A stretch of DNA of 64,000 nt. It comes from Actinomadura sp. DC4. Lineage in GTDB: Bacteria > Actinomycetota > Actinomycetes > Streptosporangiales > Streptosporangiaceae. Made by a program: the position numbers and the translations under genes. The notes below the pieces were generated by a model that did not search any database, had not been told where the DNA came from, and saw nothing but the letters and a program-made list of their open reading frames with translations. Positions 25,446 through 32,892 of this stretch are shown piece by piece. The stretch is from contig NZ_JAUEQY010000006.1 in NCBI RefSeq assembly GCF_030406325.1, forward strand, positions 341,862-405,861, read 5' to 3'. How positions within the stretch are numbered: position 1 is the first letter of the stretch; every line of letters begins with the position of its first letter.

Positions 25446-28400
25446 ATGAGGCCGCTGGACCGTTTCTCCGACGCCGCCCGGGCGTGGTTCGCCGGGGCGT
25501 TCGCCGCGCCCACGGCGGCGCAGGAGGGCGCGTGGGAGGCCATCGCCCAGGGCGACAACACCCTGGTCGTGGCCCCGACCGGTTCGGGCAAGACCCTGGC
25601 CGCGTTCTTCTGGTCGCTGGACCGGCTCGCCACCGCTCCCCCGCCCGAAGATCCCAAACGGCGCTGCCGGGTCCTCTACGTCTCCCCGCTGAAGGCCCTG
25701 GCCGTCGACATCGAGCGCAACCTGCGCGCCCCGCTGACCGGTCTGCGGCAGACCTCGCAGCGCCTCGGCCTGCCCGAGCCCGACGTGGGCGTGGCCGTAC
25801 GCTCCGGCGACACGCCCGCCGACGAGCGCCGCCGGTTCGCCGCACACCCGTCCGACATCCTGATCACGACGCCCGAGTCGCTGTTCCTGATGCTGACCTC
25901 GCAGGCGCGCGACGCGCTGCGCGGCGTCGAGACCGTGATCATCGACGAGGTGCACGCGGTCGCGGCGACCAAGCGCGGCGCGCATCTCGCGCTGTCCCTG
26001 GAGCGGCTCGACGCCCTCTTGGAGCGGCCGGCCCAGCGCATCGGGCTCTCGGCGACCGTACGGCCGGTGACGGAGGTCGCGACGTTCCTCGGCGGCACCC
26101 GTCCGGCGACGGTGGTCCAGCCGCCGCACCAGAAGGAGGTCGACCTTGAGATCGTCGTCCCGCTGGAGGACATGACCGAGCTCGGCCGGCCGACCGACGA
26201 CCTGTCCGGGGCGGCCGCCGGAGAGCCCAACCGGGCCTCGATCTGGCCGCACGTCGAGGCGCGGGTCCTCGACCTGGTCGAGGCGCACCGTTCCACGATC
26301 GTCTTCGCCAACTCGCGGCGCCTGGCCGAGCGGCTGAGCGGCCGGCTCAACGAGCTGTCCCGCGAGCGTGCCGAGGAGGAGCTTCCCGAGGACCACGCGC
26401 CCGCCGAGACGATGGCCCAGGCCGGGGCCTCGCGCGGGGCGCCCGCCGACGTCGTACGCGCGCATCACGGGTCCGTCTCCAAGGAGGAGCGGGCCGCGAT
26501 CGAGGAGTCGCTCAAGGCCGGGCGGCTGCCCGGCGTGGTCGCCACCTCCAGCCTGGAGCTCGGCATCGACATGGGCGCGGTCGACCTCGTCGTCCAGGTC
26601 GAGTCGCCGCCGTCCGTCGCGGGCGGCCTGCAGCGCATCGGCCGCGCCGGGCACCAGGTCGGCGCGGTCTCCAAGGGCGTCATCTTCCCCAAATACCGGG
26701 GAGACCTGGTGCAGACCGCGATCGTGGCCGAGCGCATGCGCGACGGCGAGATCGAGGAGCTGCGTTACCCGCGCAACCCGCTCGACGTGCTCGCCCAGCA
26801 GGTCATCGCGATGGTCGCCATGGACGAGTGGCCGGTCGACGAGCTGGAGACGCTCGTACGCCGGGCGGCGCCGTTCGCGACGCTGCCGCGCTCGGTGCTG
26901 GAGGCCACGCTCGACATGCTCGCCGGTCGCTATCCGAGCGACGAGTTCGGCGAGCTGCGCCCACGGCTGGTGTGGGATCGCGTCGCCGGGATCCTGCGGG
27001 GGCGCCCCGGGGCGCAGCGGCTCGCCGTGACCAGCGGCGGCACCATCCCCGATCGCGGCCTGTTCGGCGTCTTCCTCGTGGGCGAGAAGTCCTCGCGGGT
27101 CGGCGAGCTGGACGAGGAGATGGTGTACGAGTCGCGGGTCGGCGACGTGTTCGTGCTCGGCGCGAGCTCGTGGCGCATCGAGGACATCACGCCCGACCGG
27201 GTGCTGGTCTCCCCGGCGCCGGGCCGGCCGGGCAAGCTGCCGTTCTGGCACGGCGACGCGCCCGGGCGGCCGGCCGAGCTGGGCCGTGCCCTCGGCGCGT
27301 TCAGCCGCGAGCTGTCCGCGCTGCCGCCGGAGGAGGCGCGCACGCGTGTACGGGCCGCGGGGCTGGACGAGTGGGCGGCGGGCAACCTGCTCGCCTACCT
27401 CACCGAGCAGCGTGAGGCGACGGGTTACGTGCCCGACGACCGCACGCTGGTGGTCGAGCGGTTCCGCGACGAGCTGGGCGACTGGCGGATCGTCGTGCAC
27501 TCCCCGTACGGGGCGCTCGTGCACGCGCCGTGGGCGCTGGCGATGACCGCCCGGTTGCGCGAGCGCTATGGCGTCGACGCGCAGGCCGCCCACTCCGACG
27601 ACGGCATCGTCCTGCGCGTTCCCGACACCGGCGAGTCCGACGTGGCTCCGCCGGCGAGCGATCTGGCGCTGTTCGACCCCGAGGAGATCGCCCAAATCGT
27701 CACCGACGAGCTGGGCGGGTCGGCGCTGTTCGCCTCACGGTTCCGCGAGTGCGCGGCGCGCGCGCTGCTGCTGCCACGCGCCCGTCCGGGCAAGCGCATG
27801 CCGCTGTGGCAGCAGCGTCAGCGGGCCGCGCAGCTGCTGGCGGTGGCCGGCAAATATCCCTCGTTCCCGATCGTGCTGGAGACCGTGCGCGAGTGCCTGC
27901 AGGACGTCTTCGACGTGCCCGGGCTGGTCACGCTGATGCGCGACCTGGCGGGCCGCAAGGCGCGGCTGGTCGAGGTCGAGACGCCGGTGCCCTCGCCGTA
28001 CGCCCGGTCGCTGCTGTTCAGCTACGTCGGCGCGTTCATGTACGAGGGCGACGCGCCGCTCGCCGAGCGGCGGGCGCAGGCGCTCGCGCTCGACTCCACG
28101 CTGCTCGCCGAGCTGCTCGGCCAGGCCGACCTCCGCGAGCTCCTCGATCCCGAGGTGGTCGCCGAGGCCTCACGCGAGCTGCAGCGGCTGCCCGCCGACC
28201 GGCACGCCCGCTCTGTCGAAGGAGCGGCGGACCTGCTGCGCGAGCTGGGTCCGCTGACGACGCCCGAGCTGACCGCGCGGGGCGCGACGGCCCGCTGGCT
28301 GGCCGAGCTGGAGGAGACGCACCGGGCCATCCGGGTGCGCGTCTCCGGTGAGGAGCGCTGGGCGGCGATCGAGGACGCCGGGCGGCTCCGCGACGCGCTC

Positions 28401-29921
28401 GGCGTGCCGTTGCCGGTCGGCGTGCCGGAGGCGTTCCTTGAGCTGGTCGCCGATCCGCTCGCCGACCTGCTGAGCCGTCACGCCCGCACGCACGGGCCGT
28501 TCCACGCTTCGGACGTCGCCGCGCGGTTCGGCCTCGGGGTGGCGGTGGTGAACGAGGGCCTGCGCCGGCTCGCGGCGGAGGGCCGGATGTCGGAGGGCGA
28601 GTTCACGCCGGGCGAGCGGGGCACGGAGTGGTGCGACGCCGGGGTGCTGCGGATGCTGCGCCGCCGGTCGCTGGCCCGCTTGCGCGCCGAGGTGGAGCCG
28701 GCCTCCCGCGATGCCCTGGCGCGCTTCCTGCCGGCCTGGCACGGGATCGGCTCGACCCGGCTACGCGGTCTCGACGCGCTGGTCCAGGCGATCGAGCAGT
28801 TGCAGGGCGCCGCCGTGCCGGCGTCGGCGCTGGAGTCACTGGTGCTGCCCGTGCGGGTGCCCGGCTACTCCCCCACGATGCTGGACGAACTGACCGCCTC
28901 TGGTGAGGTCGTGTGGGCGGGCCAGGGCGGCCTGCCGGGCGGCGACGGGTGGGTGTCGTTGTACCTCGCCGACACCGCTCCCCTGCTCATGCCCGAGCCG
29001 GCGGACATCACCCTGACCCCGCTGCACGAACAGATCCTGGCGGCGCTGGGCGACGGCGGCGCGGTGTTCTTCCGCACGCTGTCCGACCGGGTGGGCTCGC
29101 TGAACGACCAGGAACTGGTCACGGCACTGTGGGACCTGGTCTGGGCCGGCCGGCTCACCAACGACACGCTCGCCCCGCTGCGTTCCAAGCTCGGCTCCAG
29201 CCGCACCACCCATCGCCCGCGCACCCACCGCCGCCGTCCGGTCATGCCGTCCCGCACGGGCCCCCCGACGGTCGCGGGCCGCTGGTGGCTCCTGCCCGCG
29301 CGGGATTCGGACACCACCCGCCGAAGCCACGCGCTGGCGGAGACACTGCTCGACCGCCACGGCGTGGTGATCCGCGGCGCCGTCATGGCCGAACGCACCC
29401 CGGGCGGCTTCGCCGGGGTGTATCCGGTGCTGCGAGCCTTCGAGGAGACCGGCCGATGCCGACGGGGCTATTTCGTGGAGGGCCTGGGCGCGGCCCAGTT
29501 CGCCCTACCGGGCGCCGTGGACCGCCTGCGCGCGACGGAACGCACTGATGCCGGACGGGCCCTGGTGCTCGCGGCCACGGACCCGGCCAACCCGTATGGC
29601 GCGGCCCTCCCCTGGCCCGAACGCCCTGGAGAGGCGGCCAGCGGTCATAAGCCGGGCCGAAAGGCGGGCGCGCTCGTGGTGCTGGTGGAGGGCGAGCTGG
29701 TGGTGTACGTGGAACGCGGCGGGAAGACGTTGCTGTCGTGGGGAGAGACGGACCTCCAGCCGGCTGTGGACGCGCTGGCACTCGCGGTCCGGGAGGGCGC
29801 ACTGGGCCGCCTCACGGTCGAACGAGCAGACGGCGGCGCGATCGTCGACTCGCCCATGGCGGCGGCCCTGGAGGCGGCAGGCTTCCACCCAACCCCCCGC
29901 GGCCTGCGGCTGCGATCGTAG
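25446..29921 (+). CDS. lhr: Large ATP-dependent helicase Lhr
   Basis: 1491 residues, close to the mycobacterial Lhr length. The N-terminal superfamily 2 helicase has motif I VVAPTGSGKT, motif II DEVHAV, motif III LSATVRP and motif VI QRIGRAGHQVG. Winged-helix and Lhr-specific domains follow, and the long C-terminal extension of about 600 residues is present. Lhr unwinds DNA and RNA-DNA hybrids in repair. I chose ATG 25446 so that the protein begins RPLDRFSDAARAWFAGAF, the normal N-terminus; two ATGs at 25434 and 25437 are possible alternatives. The final residues are GRLTVERADGGAIVDSPMAA and a short tail. Confidence 0.95.
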   Translation: MRPLDRFSDAARAWFAGAFAAPTAAQEGAWEAIAQGDNTLVVAPTGSGKTLAAFFWSLDRLATAPPPEDPKRRCRVLYVSPLKALAVDIERNLRAPLTGLRQTSQRLGLPEPDVGVAVRSGDTPADERRRFAAHPSDILITTPESLFLMLTSQARDALRGVETVIIDEVHAVAATKRGAHLALSLERLDALLERPAQRIGLSATVRPVTEVATFLGGTRPATVVQPPHQKEVDLEIVVPLEDMTELGRPTDDLSGAAAGEPNRASIWPHVEARVLDLVEAHRSTIVFANSRRLAERLSGRLNELSRERAEEELPEDHAPAETMAQAGASRGAPADVVRAHHGSVSKEERAAIEESLKAGRLPGVVATSSLELGIDMGAVDLVVQVESPPSVAGGLQRIGRAGHQVGAVSKGVIFPKYRGDLVQTAIVAERMRDGEIEELRYPRNPLDVLAQQVIAMVAMDEWPVDELETLVRRAAPFATLPRSVLEATLDMLAGRYPSDEFGELRPRLVWDRVAGILRGRPGAQRLAVTSGGTIPDRGLFGVFLVGEKSSRVGELDEEMVYESRVGDVFVLGASSWRIEDITPDRVLVSPAPGRPGKLPFWHGDAPGRPAELGRALGAFSRELSALPPEEARTRVRAAGLDEWAAGNLLAYLTEQREATGYVPDDRTLVVERFRDELGDWRIVVHSPYGALVHAPWALAMTARLRERYGVDAQAAHSDDGIVLRVPDTGESDVAPPASDLALFDPEEIAQIVTDELGGSALFASRFRECAARALLLPRARPGKRMPLWQQRQRAAQLLAVAGKYPSFPIVLETVRECLQDVFDVPGLVTLMRDLAGRKARLVEVETPVPSPYARSLLFSYVGAFMYEGDAPLAERRAQALALDSTLLAELLGQADLRELLDPEVVAEASRELQRLPADRHARSVEGAADLLRELGPLTTPELTARGATARWLAELEETHRAIRVRVSGEERWAAIEDAGRLRDALGVPLPVGVPEAFLELVADPLADLLSRHARTHGPFHASDVAARFGLGVAVVNEGLRRLAAEGRMSEGEFTPGERGTEWCDAGVLRMLRRRSLARLRAEVEPASRDALARFLPAWHGIGSTRLRGLDALVQAIEQLQGAAVPASALESLVLPVRVPGYSPTMLDELTASGEVVWAGQGGLPGGDGWVSLYLADTAPLLMPEPADITLTPLHEQILAALGDGGAVFFRTLSDRVGSLNDQELVTALWDLVWAGRLTNDTLAPLRSKLGSSRTTHRPRTHRRRPVMPSRTGPPTVAGRWWLLPARDSDTTRRSHALAETLLDRHGVVIRGAVMAERTPGGFAGVYPVLRAFEETGRCRRGYFVEGLGAAQFALPGAVDRLRATERTDAGRALVLAATDPANPYGAALPWPERPGEAASGHKPGRKAGALVVLVEGELVVYVERGGKTLLSWGETDLQPAVDALALAVREGALGRLTVERADGGAIVDSPMAAALEAAGFHPTPRGLRLRS

Positions 29922-30531
29922 ATGGGTTGAGCGGACGGATCGCAGACGCTGTCGACGTCCGCCCGCGGGCCGCCGGACGCCCTCCTTGCGAGCTGAGGTG
30001 AACGGACAACGGTGCCACCATCGACGCACCGGCTCCATCGCAAAGTCCCGCACCGCACAGACCACCACGGCCCGTCGCCGCGGCCGGTCGCCCGGTCATA
30101 GCCGTCCAGCCACGGGCCCCCGCTGGCGCCGGTGGTGGGCCGGCACGCCCTCGCCGATCGGGTCGATGGACGACCGTGCCGTTCGACGCCCCAGCCGGCC
30201 CGGCCGACGAACACCGGTGCGACCATCGACACACCGGCTCACCACAGGCCCGCTGACCTGCGGACTCCGTGTGGACTGCGGTTGCGTTCCGAGGGGACCG
30301 AGCGGACGGATAGCGGTACCACTGCCGCCGCTCCGGCTCCCGCACAAGCTTCGACCCGGCTCCGAACGACCTACGCCCGCACGCGCGGCGAGCGGACTGA
30401 AAGCACACCACCGGCCCTCACAAGCCGCCAGACGGCTGGTGCCGATCGGCTGCGAAAGCTCCCGGCCTGGTGGAATCCGGTCCCCCGGTACAGGCTTACC
30501 GTCGAGTCACCAACGCCGCTGGAGGTGTTCG
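29922..30531. repeat. Gene-free stretch after lhr with degenerate direct repeats
   Basis: No gene is supported. The 25-base segment GGTGCCACCATCGACGCACC... at 30011-30035 recurs at 30216-30240 with 23 of 25 bases the same. Weaker relatives of the surrounding sequence (GAGCGGACGGAT followed by GCGG/CGCAG) appear at about 29931 and 30300. Open frames through it are on both strands and look like compositional shadows. Confidence 0.6.
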
Positions 30532-30933
30532 ATGACCGAACCGACCTGGGTGCCCAGGGCGTGCACCCTGCCTTCCAGGGAACGCCCGCTACGCGTGGCA
30601 GAGTTCGACGCGTTGTTCACCAGAGCGTTGCGCTCCTGGCAACGACCTGGCGCGCGGCGCCTGCGACTGTCCCTTGACCCGGGTCACGAGGCCGAACTCC
30701 GCGACCTGACCACGCGCGAGACGACCTGCTGCTCGTTCTTCACGTTCACCATCGGTACGGAGAAGGACCTTCTGACCCTGGAAATCTCCGTCCCGACAGC
30801 GCACAAGCCGGTGCTGGACGCGCTCGCCACCAGACTCACGGACGGAACGAGCCCACGACGGGTGACCGGCAGGCCCTCGGCCGCGTCCTCCAGCGCGCCG
30901 GTCACGTCGGTGCCGTCGCGCGGCGTGACGTAG
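30532..30933 (+). CDS. Hypothetical protein with a CCSFF motif, paired with a MerR regulator
   Basis: 133 residues, starting MTEPTWVPRACTLPSRERPL with a GGAGG ribosome-binding site eight bases upstream. A Cys pair at residues 66-67 (TTCCSFFTF) and a conserved first cysteine (Cys 11) suggest metal or thiol chemistry. I recall similar proteins of about 100 to 110 residues in actinobacteria, commonly next to a MerR-type regulator, as here. The last 25 or so residues (after LATRLTDG) are low-complexity and look like read-through into non-homologous DNA. A function is not known to me. Confidence 0.7.
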   Translation: MTEPTWVPRACTLPSRERPLRVAEFDALFTRALRSWQRPGARRLRLSLDPGHEAELRDLTTRETTCCSFFTFTIGTEKDLLTLEISVPTAHKPVLDALATRLTDGTSPRRVTGRPSAASSSAPVTSVPSRGVT

Positions 30934-31442
30934 TCGACCTCGGCCATGCCGTTGCGGACCAGGCCCTGGACGGCGGCGGTCAGCACCGGCGCCGAGCGCC
31001 CGCGCGGAGCGGAATCGGCCGAACCGGAGCGCGGGGACAGCCCGCCGCCAACGACTGCCGTCGCACTCTCCGACGTCAACTCCGGTACGCATGGCGCAGG
31101 CCGGGACGTATGACGGCAACGGCCGGGCGGCACCGAGACTTCCCGCACGCCGCCGGCTCTCCCGTCCGGAAACAACGCCACCCATCCCGGAGCGCATCAC
31201 GCAGGTTGGGACCCTACGACCGGAACGGCCGCGGCTTCCTGCACGCCGCGGGCCCCCCTTCGGACACGACGACGCCCTCTTCGACGTACAACCGAGACGA
31301 CCTCGCATCACCGGGCAGGGTGCTTCTGGAACGTCCTCCAGCCTCCCCTCTCGCGACGGTGAAGCGGCGCGTGACGGTTGGCTGATCTCGGACGCCGCCC
31401 GCGTGCTGTGTCGATCCAACCCTTCTCTGAAATGGGGCAATA
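30934..31442. repeat. Gene-free stretch with a degenerate ~105-bp direct repeat
   Basis: CCGGGACGTATGACGGCAAC at 31101 and TTGGGACCCTACGACCGGAA at 31206 begin two related segments that also share ACGGCCG and a CTTCC-GCACGCCGC stretch. I see no gene with a ribosome-binding site. On the minus strand, 30900-30970 reads LVRNGMAEVDYVTPRDGTDV, which looks protein-like but has no start, stop or partner and could be a decayed fragment. Confidence 0.5.
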
Positions 31443-31909
31443 GTGGCAGAACGGACTCTGCGTACCGAAGAGGTTGCCAGGTTGGCTGGGGTTAACGTCC
31501 AGACCCTGCGATACTACGAGCGGCAGAAATTGTTGCCTCGGCCGGAGCGGAGTTCCGAGGGCATCGGGCGTACCCGCAGGACGCGGTCACGCTCGTGCGG
31601 ACGATCAAGGGGGCTCAGCGGCTCGGGTTCAGTCTTGGAGAGATCAGGGCCCTGCTCGCCGCGGGTCACCGGCGCGCGGGGTTGCGCTCCCAGGCCGTCG
31701 CCAAAATGGCCGAGGTGGACGCGGAGATCGTGGGTCTCGCCGCCGTTCGTACCGCGCTCGCGGCCGTCGTGGCCGCCGGATGCGATGATCTGGCGAACTG
31801 CACCTCCGCGGACTGTCCGGCCGGGCCCGGCTCGCCGCTGATGGTCAGCCGACCGGGCCCGAACTTCTCCGCGGCGCGCTCGCCCAGTCGGCGTACCGCG
31901 TCCTCGTAG
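31443..31909 (+). pseudogene. MerR family regulator disrupted by a frameshift
   Basis: From GTG 31443 the frame reads LRTEEVARLAGVNVQTLRYY and RQKLLPRPERSSEG, a normal MerR helix-turn-helix. It then loses homology, while the +1 frame from about 31558 continues exactly where expected: GHRAYPQDAVTLVRTIKGAQ and RLGFSLGEIRALLAAG. Restoring one G near 31556-31558 (TCCGGAGGGCAT) would rejoin the two. The C-terminal part has cysteines in AAGCDDLANCTSADCPAG, resembling the metal-binding end of mercury-type MerR proteins. So this was a metal-responsive regulator; it is inactive unless the gap is a sequencing error. The last 25 residues look like read-through. Confidence 0.8.
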
Positions 31910-32229
31910 TTACCCCGGGAGGGGAAACGATCGGCGCGCCGCGGTCCTCGTAGTCGCCCGGGTAGGGCCCCCGCGACCGGCTCTCCGCCGCCTCCGGACT
32001 GTCAGTGGTCCTGGTTACGGTGAGGTTGTCAGCATCTTCACCCAGGTCAAGGTGTACTCAAGGGTCCTCACATCGGTTCCGCGACCGCGAGTCCGTCAAT
32101 CGACCCCAAGAGGGGCGACTTACCCTCACCGTCGGGTCCAGCGACACGTCCCACGCCGCCCCAGTGCGGTGGCCCTCCTCCAGATGGCAAAGCCCGGCAC
32201 GGCCGTACGGCGCCATGGAGGGTGGACAG
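31910..32229. other. Intergenic stretch, no gene recognised
   Basis: About 320 bases between the broken merR gene and the small Cys/His gene. An AAGG-rich segment (AGGTCAAGGTGTACTCAAGG at 32047-32066) vaguely recalls MerR-type operators but lacks clear dyad symmetry. Nothing else is supported. Confidence 0.5.
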
Positions 32230-32370
32230 ATGATCCTCGCCCGAAGGACACGTAAGGCGCGCCGCAGCAGTTGGTGTCCCCTGTGCCGTGCTCCGGTACT
32301 CATCGGCCAGTACATCGCCCGCCTCGGTCTCACCTGGGTCCACACCAAATGCGCGGTGGCGCGCATGTAG
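32230..32370 (+). CDS. Small Cys/His protein, possible zinc-binding
   Basis: 46 residues: MILARRTRKARRSSWCPLCR, then APVLIGQYIARLGLTWVHTK and a CAVARM end. CPLC and HTKC are spaced as in a treble-clef or zinc-ribbon knuckle, and a GGAGGGTGG ribosome-binding site lies just upstream. The basic N-terminus could bind nucleic acid. Many actinomycetes encode small proteins of this type with unknown roles. The longer frame upstream of 32230 has no support. Confidence 0.65.
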   Translation: MILARRTRKARRSSWCPLCRAPVLIGQYIARLGLTWVHTKCAVARM

Positions 32371-32397
32371 ACCGCCCGCGTCCTGGAGGACGCTGCT

Positions 32398-32850
32398 TTG
32401 GTACGGCCGCGCGTACGGGCCTGGGACACGGCCGCCCGCCACGCAGTCGAATCCGGTGCAGCAGACGGGGAGCTCCCCTCCGATACCGCCGGGCGAGCGT
32501 GCCCGGGACAGGGCACGCCTACCGCACGGTCGGCATCGGAGCAGTGGGCAGGAGCCTCCCTTCCGGCACGACCGCGCGAGCGGGCCCGAGACAGGGCACG
32601 CCCTCAGCACGGCCGAGTCCGGCATCGCGGACGGAGTCCCCCTCCGGCACGGCTGCGTGAGCGGGTCCGAGACGGGCACGCTCGTCGTGTGGTCGAGTTC
32701 GGCGTAGCCCGTGAGGTCTTCCCTTGGACCGCTGCTCCGCCTATGGGCGCGGCAGTGGTTCGCCCGCCGTGCCGAGTCGCAGCATGGGTCGTCCTGGGCC
32801 TGACATGCGTGGCGTGCCTCGTCGAAGGTGGCGGATTCCTCCTGCGTTGA
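32398..32850 (+). pseudogene. Decayed gene for a repeat protein with a C-terminal membrane helix
   Basis: Four related segments begin at about 32402, 32478, 32572 and 32643, sharing CCGGCACGxCxGCGxGAGCGGG followed by CxGAGACxGGGCACG. Individual copies translate to similar 24-25-residue strings but in different frames (for example VRPRVRAWDTAARHAVESGA in one and ARLRERVRDGHARRVVEFGV in another), so the unit has drifted through indels. The frame that is open to 32850 ends with a hydrophobic stretch, VAAWVVLGLTCVACLVEGGG. Actinobacteria have Ala/Arg-rich repeat proteins with a terminal membrane anchor, which is what this may have been. It is followed 42 bases later by the kinase gene. Confidence 0.45.
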
Positions 32851-32892
32851 TAGGTTCTGCGGCGTCCGCTGTCATGTGATCGGGAGGCCGCC

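Noticed and set aside
25419..27695. Very long open frame on the strand opposite lhr
   Set aside because: It lies wholly within lhr, shows only Arg/Gly/Asp-rich composition without domains, and is the usual GC-rich antisense shadow.
29548..30531. Plus-strand open frame leading into the 30532 gene
   Set aside because: Composition is low-complexity, part of it overlaps lhr in another frame, and the ribosome-binding site supports a start at 30532.
30684..31181. Minus-strand reading with LVRNGMAEVDYVTPRDGTDV
   Set aside because: It looks protein-like for about 40 residues but overlaps the 30532 gene and has neither partner segment nor ribosome-binding site; not enough for a call.
31860..31905. 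Minus-strand reading EDAVRRLGERAAEKFG
   Set aside because: Short helix-like scrap opposite the end of the broken merR gene; no start, stop or further homology.
32047..32066. AGGTCAAGGTGTACTCAAGG as a MerR operator
   Set aside because: Direct rather than inverted repeat of CAAGG; symmetry and promoter spacing of MerR sites are missing.
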